Assembly: GCA_903833275.1 (NCBI GenBank)
Contig: CAILEP010000020.1
Location: 124,001 to 188,000, forward strand
DNA: 64,000 nt
Direction: 5' to 3'
Source of the DNA: an uncultured Bdellovibrionales bacterium
Lineage (GTDB): Bacteria; Bdellovibrionota; Bdellovibrionia; Bdellovibrionales; UBA1609
Numbering within the stretch: position 1 is the first letter of the stretch; the number at the start of each line of letters is the position of its first letter. The notes beneath the pieces were generated by a model. It worked only from the letters and a program-made list of their open reading frames with translations. It was not told where the DNA came from and ran no database searches. A program made the position numbers and the translations under genes. Below, one piece after another: positions 37,582 through 46,542 of this stretch.

Positions 37582-39053
37582 TTAGTCACAGCCATGCAAA
37601 TATTTTTTACTTCAGAGAAAAACTTGAGAGATTCAACCCCGCCCTCGCGGCCCATGCCAGAGTCTTTGACTCCGCCAAACGGTGTGCGCAAGTCGCGTAA
37701 CATCCAAGTGTTAACCCACACTACGCCGGCTTCTATCTCGCGCGAAACTCGTTGGGCGCGTTCGGCGTCGAGTGTCCAAATTGAAGCCGAGAGCCCGTAG
37801 CGAGTTGAGTTGGCGAGTTCGATAGCGTCTGCTTCGGTGTCAAAGGGTTCAATCGTTACAACGGCACCGAAAATTTCTTCTTGGTTCGTGCGGCAGCTCC
37901 AATTAAGCCCCTCAATAACAGTTGGTAAAATAAAATAACCATCGCGATTTGCGCCGCCATTAGTGTCGCCCAGGTCGGCCCGAGCACCGCCGCACAAAAC
38001 TTTGCCACCCTCGGTTTTTGCAAGTTCAATATACGATAAAACTTTTTTCATATGGGCTTCTGAAACAACGGCGCCTTGCTCGGTCGTTGGGTCTTGGGGG
38101 TCGCCGATTTTTAGTTTTTTTGCACGCTCAACGAGCGCGTCGCGAAAGCGTACATATATTTTGCGTTCAACATAAATGCGCGACCCGCAAAGGCAAATCT
38201 GCCCCTGGTTGTCGAAGCTTGATTTTACGGTCATCTCAAGGGCTTTATCAAAATCGCAATCCGCGAAAATGATATTTGGATTTTTACCGCCCATCTCAAG
38301 AGAGACGCGCTTAAATTGCGAAGCGGCTACTTGCGCAATCTTTTGACCCGTTGCAGTGCTGCCCGTGAACGAAACCGCTCGCACATCGCGATGAGAGGCC
38401 AATTCATGACCGGCGACGGGGCCTTGGCCATGCACAATATTGAGAACGCCGGGTGGTAAACCGATTTCATTGGCAATTTTGCCCAATAAGAAGGCTGTGT
38501 AAGGCGTCAGCTCTGAAGGTTTCGCGACAACCGTGTTACCTGCAGCCAGTGCGGGGGCGATCTTCCAGGTTAAAAGATAAAGCGGTAGATTCCAGGGCGA
38601 AATACAGGCCACAACCCCAAGCGGAGTGTGATCGGTTTTGTTAAGGGCCGCCGGCCGCGCCGTAGTCGCGTCGGTCAGAAAAGACTCGCCGTGAAAGTGG
38701 GTGAGAGTATCGGCAAAAAACGAAAAATTGGTGGCGCTGCGCGGGATATCAAGATTTCGGGCCAAGGAGTAGGGTTTGCCGTTGTCGTGGGCCTCGGCCT
38801 TGGCGAGCTCGTCTAACCTTTCGAGAATCTTTTTTGAAAGGCTGCGGAGGTAGTCCGCGCGTTTCAGGTAGGAGACCGCTGCCCAGGCTGGCGCGGCTCG
38901 TTTCGCCGCGGCCACAGCGTTCTCGACGTCAATTTTGTCTGAATCGGGGACCTTCGAATAGACCTTGCCGTACGCCGGCGCATAATTATCAAGGTAGCGC
39001 TGGCTGTTAGGGCCAACGAATTCGCCATTAATGTAGTTTTTTATTTGCTCCAT
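37578..39053 (-). CDS. nbaE: 2-aminomuconic semialdehyde dehydrogenase
   Basis: A 491-residue NAD-dependent aldehyde dehydrogenase taken from ATG 39053 (M-E-Q-I-K-N-Y-I-N-G). The frame extends 25 residues further, but that stretch does not look like family sequence. Catalytic Glu is in V-S-L-E-M-G-G-K-N-P-N and catalytic Cys in F-D-N-Q-G-Q-I-C-L-C-G. The cofactor loop is V-S-F-T-G-S-T-A-T-G. It is the first gene of the minus-strand operon. The weak ribosome-binding site (GGGA) and the short distance to the divergent kynU are notable. Confidence 0.93.
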   Translation of the reverse strand: MEQIKNYINGEFVGPNSQRYLDNYAPAYGKVYSKVPDSDKIDVENAVAAAKRAAPAWAAVSYLKRADYLRSLSKKILERLDELAKAEAHDNGKPYSLARNLDIPRSATNFSFFADTLTHFHGESFLTDATTARPAALNKTDHTPLGVVACISPWNLPLYLLTWKIAPALAAGNTVVAKPSELTPYTAFLLGKIANEIGLPPGVLNIVHGQGPVAGHELASHRDVRAVSFTGSTATGQKIAQVAASQFKRVSLEMGGKNPNIIFADCDFDKALEMTVKSSFDNQGQICLCGSRIYVERKIYVRFRDALVERAKKLKIGDPQDPTTEQGAVVSEAHMKKVLSYIELAKTEGGKVLCGGARADLGDTNGGANRDGYFILPTVIEGLNWSCRTNQEEIFGAVVTIEPFDTEADAIELANSTRYGLSASIWTLDAERAQRVSREIEAGVVWVNTWMLRDLRTPFGGVKDSGMGREGGVESLKFFSEVKNICMAVTK

Positions 39054-39061
39054 AGAATCCC

Positions 39062-39077
39062 GCTGGTAAAAACTAGC
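39062..39077. promoter_or_regulatory. Imperfect palindrome in the 31-bp gap between divergent kynurenine operons
   Basis: GCTGGT (39062-39067), AAAA, ACTAGC (39072-39077): six-base arms with one mismatch, centred between the start codons of nbaE (39053) and kynU (39085). A regulator bound here would block both operons. The evidence is only the position and symmetry. Confidence 0.3.
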
Positions 39078-39084
39078 ATAACAA

Positions 39085-40374
39085 ATGAATGCAAAGCTAG
39101 AATTTTCACCTGAGCTCAATTCACTCAAAGCCGCGCGCGGTTTAGATACGCGAGATGAACTGCGTGATTTTCGTTCGCAATTTCACCTGCCCGTCGCGAG
39201 AGGTTCACAAAAGGCACTTTACTTTGCTGGCCACTCGTTGGGGCTTATGCCCAAAAAAGCGCGAAGCTACATCGACACCGAGCTAGATGATTGGGCGAAA
39301 TTTGCCGTAGAGGGTCATTTTCACGCGCGACACCCCTGGTTGCCTTATCACGAAGAAGTAACGGACAGTCTTTCGCGCTTGGTTGGCGCCAATCCTGCCG
39401 AAGTTGTCGCTATGAACACCCTAACGGTGAATTTGCATCTTATGATGGTGAGTTTTTACCGCCCAACCAAAAAGCGTTACAAAATTCTAATTGAGAAAAA
39501 CACCTTCCCCTCAGACAAATACGCTGTTGATTCACAAGCCCGCTTTCACGGGCTCGACCCCCGCGATGCCATTGTCGAACTAAAAGGCGAGGGTTTGACA
39601 ATCGACGCTGACAGCGTGCTCGAGCAGATCCGAGAATTGGGTGATTCTCTGGCCCTTGTTATGTTGGGCGACTGCAATTATCTATCGGGGCAGTATTTTG
39701 ATATTGATAGAATTGTCGAGGCTTCGCATAAGACCGGGGCGCTCTGTGGGTTCAATCTCGCGCATGGCGCAGGCAATTTAAAATTATCATTGCACAACAG
39801 CGGTGTTGATTTTGCGGTTTGGTGTTCGTACAAATATTTAAATTCGGGCCCTGGCGCAATTGCTGGAGCATTCGTTCACGAAAGACACCACAAGAAGGCA
39901 GGCCCACGTTTCGAAGGCTGGTGGGGTCACGATAAAAAAACTCGCTTTCAAATGGGCCCGCATTTTCAGGGTATCCCGACGGTTGAAGCCTGGCAGTTGA
40001 GCAACCCACCGATTTTTCAATTAGCAGCGCTCAGAGCATCACTCGAAATTTTTGATTCAGCTAAAATTTCGCGCCTTCGAAAAAAAGGTGACGCTTTGAC
40101 CTTTTATCTTGAGGGTTTGCTGCGCACGACTCTTGGTTCGCAGGCCGAGATTGTGACTCCGGCGGCGCGAGGCTCAATGCTCTGTGTGCGCATTCGTGGT
40201 CAGAACAAGGCCATCATGAAAAAGCTTGAGGCCCACAATACGTTCATCGATTTTCGCGAGCCCGATATTTTTCGAATGACGCCGGCCCCACTTTATAATT
40301 CATACGAAGACTGTTTTCGTCTGGTGCAAAAATTGGACGAAGTGCTCAATCACAAGGGCAAGGGGTCGAAATAA
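39085..40374 (+). CDS. kynU: Kynureninase
   Basis: A PLP enzyme of 429 residues that cleaves kynurenine or 3-hydroxykynurenine to anthranilate or 3-hydroxyanthranilate plus alanine. Typical features: F-A-G-H-S-L-G-L-M-P near the N-terminus, M-N-T-L-T-V-N-L-H, and the PLP lysine in W-C-S-Y-K-Y-L-N-S-G-P-G. No Shine-Dalgarno is visible before ATG 39085 and only 31 bp separate it from the divergent gene, so translation may be leaderless or nearly so. The stop codon overlaps the start of kmo by 1 base. Confidence 0.95.
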   Translation: MNAKLEFSPELNSLKAARGLDTRDELRDFRSQFHLPVARGSQKALYFAGHSLGLMPKKARSYIDTELDDWAKFAVEGHFHARHPWLPYHEEVTDSLSRLVGANPAEVVAMNTLTVNLHLMMVSFYRPTKKRYKILIEKNTFPSDKYAVDSQARFHGLDPRDAIVELKGEGLTIDADSVLEQIRELGDSLALVMLGDCNYLSGQYFDIDRIVEASHKTGALCGFNLAHGAGNLKLSLHNSGVDFAVWCSYKYLNSGPGAIAGAFVHERHHKKAGPRFEGWWGHDKKTRFQMGPHFQGIPTVEAWQLSNPPIFQLAALRASLEIFDSAKISRLRKKGDALTFYLEGLLRTTLGSQAEIVTPAARGSMLCVRIRGQNKAIMKKLEAHNTFIDFREPDIFRMTPAPLYNSYEDCFRLVQKLDEVLNHKGKGSK

Positions 40375-41798
40375 TGTTGCCCGCAGAAAGACGAATTACC
40401 ATCGTCGGTGCGGGTCTCGTTGGTTCTTTTCTCGCCATTTGCCTTAAACACAAAGGTTACGAGGTCGAGATTTTCGAAAAGCGCCCAGACCCACGGGCTG
40501 GCAAGGGGGCTTCGGCCGGGCGATCGATTAATTTAATCGTTACCTCGCGTGGACTAAATGCGCTTGAAAACGCCGGCCTTCTGCCAGAAGTAATGAAAAT
40601 TGTCGTCCCGGTTTACGGGCGCGCTATACATTCGCGCGAGGGGCAAATCGCATTTCAGCCCTACGGCCGCGATCGCAGCGAATGTAACTATTCAATTTCA
40701 AGAGCGCGGTTAAATGAGTTTCTAATCGACGAAGCGGAGCGAATCGGCGTGAAAATTCATTTTTCCAAAGCGCTCTCTAGCTTAAATCTCGAACAAAAAA
40801 TGGCGCAGTTTGAAGGCGGCCCATTGGGGGGCACGGTTTCGATCGCCTATGATTTAATGCTTGTTGCTGAGGGGGCGGGTTCAGTGGCGCGCCACGAATT
40901 AGTTAAGGCTCTTGGGCCGAGCGAGCACGAAGCGACGACCTGGCTCTCAGCCGACTATAAAGAGCTTTTGATGCCCGTCGAAACGAACCAGAGCGTTGGC
41001 CTCGAGCCGCTCGATAAAAACGCGTTGCACATTTGGCCGCGCGGCTCGCATATGCTTATGGGCCTACCGAACCTCGATGGCAGTTTTACCATGACTCTTT
41101 ATTTACCCAAGCGCGGCGGGGCGACGAGCTTTGAAAAAGTAAAACGCGCCGCCGACGTCAGGAGCCTTTTTGAATCTGAATTTATCGACGCGGCCAAGCG
41201 AATGCCGAGCTATATCGACGAGTTTTTAGACCACCCGCAGGGGGCGCTTGGTACCGTGCGCACGACGAAGTGGGTTTTTAAAGATTCGCTTGCTCTGATC
41301 GGTGACGCCGCTCATGCCATTGTCCCGTTCTTCGGGCAGGGGATGAATTTGGGTTTTGAAGATTGCACTTGTTTAATGCGCGCCCTCGAAAACTCGGGTG
41401 GAGATTGGGCGAAGGCCCTCGAGCACTATGATCGCGAACAGCGGCCCAATGCTAATGCTATTGCCGACATGGCCCTCGAAAACTTTATTGAAATGGGTGA
41501 CAAGGCCGGCCGCGCTGACTTTCAACTGCGTAAAAAAATCGAATCCGCAATTGAAAGCAAATATCCCGATATTTATCGTTCGCGGTACGGGATGATCACT
41601 TACACGTTAATACCCTACGCTCTGGCGCAAGAGGCTGGTCGAATTCAAGATACAATTCTCGATGAAATTTGCGCTTCGACTCCCGAGGTGGCCGCAATCA
41701 ATTTTGCTCAAGCAAAGCATTTGATTGAGCAAAAGCTGGTGCCGTATATGAAAGCTAATAATTTAAATATCGAAAAATATAGACCGAAACGAGGTTAG
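40374..41798 (+). CDS. kmo: Kynurenine 3-monooxygenase
   Basis: A 474-residue FAD monooxygenase that hydroxylates kynurenine. The N-terminal Rossmann motif is I-T-I-V-G-A-G-L-V-G-S-F-L-A; the FAD/NADPH motif is L-I-G-D-A-A-H-A-I-V-P-F-F-G-Q-G-M-N. The segment S-A-G-R-S-I-N-L-I matches KMO proteins. Eukaryotic KMO has a C-terminal membrane anchor; the C-terminus here is helical and not strongly hydrophobic. Overlaps kynU by a base. Confidence 0.93.
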   Translation: MLPAERRITIVGAGLVGSFLAICLKHKGYEVEIFEKRPDPRAGKGASAGRSINLIVTSRGLNALENAGLLPEVMKIVVPVYGRAIHSREGQIAFQPYGRDRSECNYSISRARLNEFLIDEAERIGVKIHFSKALSSLNLEQKMAQFEGGPLGGTVSIAYDLMLVAEGAGSVARHELVKALGPSEHEATTWLSADYKELLMPVETNQSVGLEPLDKNALHIWPRGSHMLMGLPNLDGSFTMTLYLPKRGGATSFEKVKRAADVRSLFESEFIDAAKRMPSYIDEFLDHPQGALGTVRTTKWVFKDSLALIGDAAHAIVPFFGQGMNLGFEDCTCLMRALENSGGDWAKALEHYDREQRPNANAIADMALENFIEMGDKAGRADFQLRKKIESAIESKYPDIYRSRYGMITYTLIPYALAQEAGRIQDTILDEICASTPEVAAINFAQAKHLIEQKLVPYMKANNLNIEKYRPKRG

Positions 41799-41819
41799 GG
41801 CATTGCAGATAATGCCCTA
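41796..41819. terminator. Hairpin at the convergent ends of kmo and the GcvH-like gene
   Basis: TAGGGCATT / AATGCCCTA perfect 9-bp stem with a 6-nt loop, overlapping the kmo stop codon. There is no T-run beyond it on either strand, so termination strength is uncertain. It is between converging genes. Confidence 0.45.
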
Positions 41820-41823
41820 GCGA

Positions 41824-42276
41824 CTACTCTTCGTCGTGCTCTTCGTCAGATGATTTCTCATCATCTTCATCTTCGTCGTCTTCTTCCTCTTCGTCATCAT
41901 CATCATCATCATCGTCGTCGTCAGTGCTGTGGGCGCGAAGCGAAAGGCGATCCAATTTATCCGGGTCGTCGGCTTCGACTTTAAAAAGCCAGCCCTCATC
42001 CATCGGGTCTTCTTGTAGAAGCTCAGGGTTTTCAATCACCGAATCATTAATCTCAATCACCGTACCTGAAACCGGGCTGTATAAATTAATCGTACCGTTG
42101 TCAGACTCAACTTCGCCGCAAACTTTGCCGGCCAAGACGCTGTCATCGAGTGTAGGTAAATTTAAAACAATCTGATCGGTAAGATCTGAGACCGAATCTT
42201 CGTTCAGGCCAACGGTAACGATGCCATCCTCGATCGTGATCCATTCGTAACCCATGTAGGTCATTGGTTCGCTCAT
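41824..42276 (-). CDS. GcvH-like protein without the lipoyl lysine, polyacidic tail
   Basis: A 150-residue protein. Residues 8-110 align by eye with the glycine cleavage H protein: Y-E-W-I-T-I-E-D-G-I-V-T-V-G-L, V-L-A-G-K-V-C-G-E-V-E-S-D-N-G, L-Y-S-P-V-S-G-T-V-I-E-I-N and E-G-W-L-F-K-V. In active H proteins the lipoylated lysine lies in E-S-V-K-A-A; here the segment reads E-S-D-N-G-T, so Asn60 replaces it and it cannot be lipoylated at that place. The tail from 119 is almost all Asp and Glu, which is not normal for GcvH. No gcvT or gcvP gene is near. Probably a repurposed H-fold protein; partner unknown. Confidence 0.85.
   Translation of the reverse strand: MSEPMTYMGYEWITIEDGIVTVGLNEDSVSDLTDQIVLNLPTLDDSVLAGKVCGEVESDNGTINLYSPVSGTVIEINDSVIENPELLQEDPMDEGWLFKVEADDPDKLDRLSLRAHSTDDDDDDDDDDEEEEDDEDEDDEKSSDEEHDEE
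41893..41922. repeat. TCA/TCG trinucleotide repeat in the acidic tail
   Basis: On the plus strand a run of TCA triplets followed by TCG triplets encodes the poly-Asp stretch of the GcvH-like protein on the minus strand. Such in-frame triplet repeats can change length by slippage without breaking the frame. Confidence 0.8.
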
Positions 42277-42429
42277 AAGTCCTCAAATAATTTAATTTTG
42301 CTTTTAAAAACCGACTGTTCTTTGGCCCGCAAATTAAGCGTTCAAAAAGTCGCACAAATTGTCACCCATGTCTATTATTTACAGGGTTGAAGAACGAAAA
42401 AGCTAACCTTTGCGGCCAGTTAATTCGCC

Positions 42430-43197
42430 ATGAAGGCCCGGCCTGGCATACGGTCTGCACTCAAACGAATCATGAAGCAGAAGGGTCTTTTGAGGTTCAA
42501 TTTCACAATTGTTTTGACGCCTTTTTTGGTGGTCGTGGGGGCGTTTGCTGACCCCAAAACAGATTGTGCGAGCCAACTCAAGAGCCAAGAGCGTGCGGTC
42601 GAGATTGCTGGGCCGGCGGAGCGTCTGGCGATTACCGACACCTTCGCGGGTCGGCCGATCGTTTATTTAAAACCGCAAATTAACAAAGAGGCCTACGCGC
42701 GGCGCGCTGCTTTTCGCTGGCCTGAAATATTAGCGCCAAATGAGCTCACGATCGGGTTCACCGATCGCGGGCATGTCTTTTTGCAATACGATGGCCGACA
42801 AATTGAAAGCGTTGTTAGGCCAGTGCTGAAAATGAAAACGATGGTGACGGCCTCGAAATACATTCAGCCGGGGTACTTATTTGTGATCAAGAATTTACCG
42901 CCCGCGCTCGATGCGAATTTTTGCGCGTTACTGTCGCAGCTGGAGGGCGGTCGCGTTTCTTGGCTGACCACCTGTGCGCGAATCGCAGGAGTGACTCTGC
43001 AGGATTTGGGTGTCAACTTGCCGTGGGTTAATTATCAACCGGCAAAAATGGCGCAATATTTTTTCGAACTGAAGCAGCGGCACCCTGATGAGGTTGATTT
43101 GATTAACCTCTCGCAATTGCGACCGGATTCATTTTTGAATAATGTCCGCGAGTGGCAATTTAAATGGGCAAAAGCCTCAGTTGGGGTCGAGCCGTAA
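42430..43197 (+). CDS. Secreted protein, unknown function
   Basis: A 255-residue protein. A Sec-type signal helix is visible (F-T-I-V-L-T-P-F-L-V-V-V-G-A-F-A before D-P-K). The first ATG is 42430, but ATG 42472 gives a more ordinary signal peptide; neither has a clear ribosome-binding site. The mature domain has four Cys; I see no catalytic motif. It starts 153 bp from the divergent GcvH-like gene. Confidence 0.72.
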   Translation: MKARPGIRSALKRIMKQKGLLRFNFTIVLTPFLVVVGAFADPKTDCASQLKSQERAVEIAGPAERLAITDTFAGRPIVYLKPQINKEAYARRAAFRWPEILAPNELTIGFTDRGHVFLQYDGRQIESVVRPVLKMKTMVTASKYIQPGYLFVIKNLPPALDANFCALLSQLEGGRVSWLTTCARIAGVTLQDLGVNLPWVNYQPAKMAQYFFELKQRHPDEVDLINLSQLRPDSFLNNVREWQFKWAKASVGVEP

Positions 43198-43228
43198 CGC
43201 GTTTCTACCCGGCCACTCCGCAAAAAAA

Positions 43229-43250
43229 AGGCGTCGATATCTCGACGCCT
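43229..43250 (-). terminator. Hairpin terminator, second of two after glnA
   Basis: AGGCGTCGA (43229-43237), loop TATC, TCGACGCCT (43242-43250). On the minus strand it is followed by a run of eight Ts. It also follows the plus-strand gene at 42430 by about 30 bp and may serve it, although its plus-strand T-run is broken. Confidence 0.75.
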
Positions 43251-43284
43251 CTTTCGCGATCAGTGGCTGTTCGCGGGTTTAAGG

Positions 43285-43309
43285 AAAAAAGGTACGGCGT
43301 ACCTTTTTT
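43285..43309. terminator. Bidirectional Rho-independent terminator
   Basis: GGTAC-GGC-GTACC stem extended by A6 on the left and T6 on the right. It lies just after the glnA stop (minus strand, 43313) and 88 bp after the secreted-protein stop (plus strand), with T-runs on both strands. Confidence 0.85.
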
Positions 43310-43312
43310 CTT

Positions 43313-44728
43313 TTATAGGTCGTAGTACAGGTGAAATTCGTACGGCACAGGGCGGGCCTGCATCGGGCGAACTTCGCGTTCGATCTTGTAAGAGGTCCAA
43401 GCTTCGAGAAGATCTTTTGAAAACACATCGCCTTTAAGTAAGAAAGCATGATCTTTCTCCATGCAGGCCAGCGCGTCTTCAAGCGAACCAGGTATCGACG
43501 GGATTTTCGCCAACTCTTGTGGAGGCAATCCATAAATGTCTTTGTCGAGTGGCTCGCCCGGTAGAATTTTATTCTGAATCCCGTCGATGCCGGCCATAAG
43601 CAGGGCGGCAAATGAGGTGTATACATTGGCGCTCGGGTCTGGGGTTCTGAACTCAATGCGCTTTGCTTTCGGGTTCGGGCCACTGTTCGGGATGCGAATC
43701 GCAGCCGAACGGTTCTTGTAACTGTACGCCAACTTGATCGGCGCTTCGAAACCAGGCACGAGTCGTTTGTACGAATTGGTGGTCGGGTTGGTGAACGCGC
43801 AAGTGGCCGGGGCATGCTTCAAAATACCGCCGATAAAATACAGCGCTAATTCTGAGAGGCCTGCATATTTATTGCCGGCAAAAAGCGGCTGGCCGTTCTT
43901 CCACAAAGAAATGTGAGTGTGCATGCCAGAACCGTTATCGCCAAAAATCGGCTTCGGCATAAAGGTCGCTGTTTTATTGTGACGACGGGCGACGTTTTTC
44001 ACGATGTATTTGAACCACATCATTTTGTCGGCCATCTCAAGAATTGAATCGAAGCGAATGTCGATTTCGCCTTGGCCGGCGGTGGCCACTTCGTGATGTT
44101 GTCGCTCAACGATCATTCCGCATTTTTCGAGCTCAATGCAGATTTCGGTTCGCAAGTTGTGAGTGGCATCAACCGGTAGAACGGGAAAGTAACCTTCTTT
44201 AAAGCGCGGCTTGTGGCCAAGATTGCGCCCGCCTTCTTCGCGGCCCGAGTTCCAGGTCGCTTCGTCAGAATCAATCTGATAAAAACCACCGTAAGGGCTT
44301 TGTTCGTAGCGAATAGAATCAAAAATAAAAAATTCAGCTTCAGGGCCAAAGAACGCGGTGTCGGCAATGCCAGTTGACTGCAAATAGGCCACAGCCTTTT
44401 TCACAATCTGCCGAGGGTCGCGATTGTAGGGTTCGCCGGTATCGGGGTTTGTGACGTCACAAATGAGAGAAAGTGTAGGCACATCCATAAAGGGGTCGAT
44501 TTTGCCGGTCTTGGGGTCAGGCACGACGAGCATGTCAGAATCTTCAATGCTCTTCCAGCCGCGAATCGAGCTGCCGTCAAAGCCGAGGCCATTTTCGAAG
44601 ACCTCTTCGGTCAGTTCGTAAATAGGAATGGTAAAATGTTGCCACGTACCAGGTAGATCGACAAATTTGAAGTCGACCATTCTTACTCCGCGATCTTTTG
44701 CATTTTTGATCACTTCGCTTGGGGTCAT
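43313..44728 (-). CDS. glnA: Glutamine synthetase, type I
   Basis: A 471-residue GSI-beta type enzyme that forms glutamine from glutamate and ammonia. Signatures: [21 protein letters not shown], the latch [10 protein letters not shown] and the N-R-S-A-A-I-R-I-P segment. The adenylylation tyrosine lies in D-I-Y-G-L-P-P, like the N-L-Y-D-L-P site, so control by GlnE is expected. It is downstream of glnB with 66 bp between and likely co-transcribed, ending at a strong terminator. Confidence 0.97.
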   Translation of the reverse strand: MTPSEVIKNAKDRGVRMVDFKFVDLPGTWQHFTIPIYELTEEVFENGLGFDGSSIRGWKSIEDSDMLVVPDPKTGKIDPFMDVPTLSLICDVTNPDTGEPYNRDPRQIVKKAVAYLQSTGIADTAFFGPEAEFFIFDSIRYEQSPYGGFYQIDSDEATWNSGREEGGRNLGHKPRFKEGYFPVLPVDATHNLRTEICIELEKCGMIVERQHHEVATAGQGEIDIRFDSILEMADKMMWFKYIVKNVARRHNKTATFMPKPIFGDNGSGMHTHISLWKNGQPLFAGNKYAGLSELALYFIGGILKHAPATCAFTNPTTNSYKRLVPGFEAPIKLAYSYKNRSAAIRIPNSGPNPKAKRIEFRTPDPSANVYTSFAALLMAGIDGIQNKILPGEPLDKDIYGLPPQELAKIPSIPGSLEDALACMEKDHAFLLKGDVFSKDLLEAWTSYKIEREVRPMQARPVPYEFHLYYDL

Positions 44729-44794
44729 GGGGCCTCCTTATATAGGTTTGTTAAATTACAGGTTAAAAAAATTTTAAAAATCAAAACGATCGAA

Positions 44795-45175
<381 letters not shown>

Positions 45176-45288
45176 CTAAGTTAATTATGACGCGTTAAAA
45201 AATTTTTTTGGTCGTGATTTGCAGTTTGCCCTCCTCGGTGGGTTTTGGTAACTCGAACGCTCTTGAAAATTAACGGGGGGGCCTGATA

Positions 45289-45582
45289 ATGCAGACAACG
45301 ATGCCGGCAACGGCAGAGCAATTGCACGAGATACAAGAGCTTGAGTCGCAAACGACTAGTATTCGAAAGGCGATTCCGCAATCCATAGAAGCCTTGGTTC
45401 ATGAACTCACTTCTCGCCAAGCAGGCTACGTAAAGCGCTTGAGCCAGATTTTGGGTCGCGAAATCGTGCCCATCGACCTGGATTTATACCGCGAACTGTT
45501 AAAACTTGGCCTTATCATCGACAAAGGTCGCCGGTTGGCGCTAACGAAGCTTGGCAAAGAGGTTGCGGCGGCGCTACCTTAG
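45289..45582 (+). CDS. Small cytoplasmic protein, winged-helix-like end
   Basis: A 97-residue protein starting at ATG 45289 after a G-rich stretch (AACGGGGGGG). The second half (L-Y-R-E-L-L-K-L-G-L-I-I-D-K-G-R-R-L-A-L) looks like a helix-turn followed by a wing, as in small DNA-binding domains, but I do not recognise a family. It lies 5 bp upstream of trmL and is probably co-transcribed. Confidence 0.65.
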   Translation: MQTTMPATAEQLHEIQELESQTTSIRKAIPQSIEALVHELTSRQAGYVKRLSQILGREIVPIDLDLYRELLKLGLIIDKGRRLALTKLGKEVAAALP

Positions 45583-45587
45583 GCGCA

Positions 45588-46070
45588 ATGGCTGGCTTCT
45601 ACCCTGAGACACTGTTTAATGTAGTTTTAATCGAACCCGAGATACCCAACAATACGGGTAATATCGGTCGCACTTGCGTTGGGCTGTGGTCGAAACTGCA
45701 TTTGGTGGCGCCATTGGGTTTCTCAATCGATGACAAGCAGCTAAAGCGTGCTGGGCTTGATTATTGGGAGCATCTCGATTTTCAGTACCACCCCTCGCGA
45801 AAGCAATGGGCGGACAATTTACCGGCCGGCGCCCGTGTTCACCTCATTGAAACTACCGGGACCAAAAGTATCTACGACATTGATTTTCAACCCGGCGACC
45901 ATGTGGTGTTCGGGCGAGAAACCACGGGGATACCAAAAGATATTTTAGATAAATTTGAGGGGAGTGTTTATCGAATCCCCTTTCCGGGGCAATTGCGCAG
46001 CTTTAACCTTTCAAATTGCGTGGCAATGGTGCTCGGCGAGGCCTGGCGCCAATTGCAAACAAAGAGGTGA
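45588..46070 (+). CDS. trmL: tRNA (cytidine(34)-2'-O)-methyltransferase
   Basis: A 160-residue SPOUT methyltransferase. Motifs: E-P-E-I-P-N-N-T-G-N-I-G-R-T, F-G-R-E-T-T-G-I-P, and the knot region R-I-P-F-P-G-Q-L-R-S-F-N-L-S-N. The length is typical for TrmL (YibK), which methylates the wobble 2'-OH of some leucine tRNAs. The downstream gene starts with a TTG 4 bp after its stop. Confidence 0.94.
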   Translation: MAGFYPETLFNVVLIEPEIPNNTGNIGRTCVGLWSKLHLVAPLGFSIDDKQLKRAGLDYWEHLDFQYHPSRKQWADNLPAGARVHLIETTGTKSIYDIDFQPGDHVVFGRETTGIPKDILDKFEGSVYRIPFPGQLRSFNLSNCVAMVLGEAWRQLQTKR

Positions 46071-46074
46071 GACT

Positions 46075-46542
46075 TTGAGTCGATTAGAAATCGTGAAAGA
46101 AGCTGGTGCGACCCAGCCGTTGACGGCCGAACGGCCTTCAAAAAATCAGAGATCACTTTTTATCGTGGCCGTGTTGGGGGCGCTATTTGGTGCCTATTTG
46201 CTAATTGCGCAGTTCGTGTTTGTGATGAAAGCACAGCAGGTTGAGGGGCATGTTGTTGCGCGCGACGAAGTTAATTTCACACTGAAGTACAGTGTTGCTG
46301 GCCACGATTACCAAATTTCAGAAAATCTACCGAGTGCGAAAGGTTTTAATCCGAGCACTGACTTATTGGTCGGCAATTCGGCCTTTGTGCTCTACGACCC
46401 GAGTGCCCCAGAGAAAGCACAATGGCGAAGCGGGCGCAATTGGGCGTTTCCGACCATAATTGTAATTATGAGTAGCCTTTTTGCTCTCACAATTCTTTAC
46501 CCAAAGATACTAACTGGCCAGATGAAGTTCTTTCGCCGTTAG
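46075..46542 (+). CDS. DUF3592-like membrane protein
   Basis: A 155-residue protein starting at TTG 46075, with AAAGAGGTGA immediately upstream; the same frame continues back through trmL, but that part is shadow. Two membrane segments are visible (about 25-47 and 120-143) flanking a periplasmic beta-rich domain with Y-S-V-A-G-H-D-Y, much like DUF3592. Function unknown. Its last 33 nt overlap the convergent phospholipase-D-like gene. Confidence 0.7.
   Translation: MSRLEIVKEAGATQPLTAERPSKNQRSLFIVAVLGALFGAYLLIAQFVFVMKAQQVEGHVVARDEVNFTLKYSVAGHDYQISENLPSAKGFNPSTDLLVGNSAFVLYDPSAPEKAQWRSGRNWAFPTIIVIMSSLFALTILYPKILTGQMKFFRR

Noticed and set aside
43279-43815. 178-codon minus-strand frame inside glnA
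   Set aside because: Shadow frame, Arg-rich, overlapping a clear glutamine synthetase.
45190-45215. A-run/T-run palindrome upstream of glnB as a terminator
   Set aside because: No GC stem; simple AT-rich sequence.
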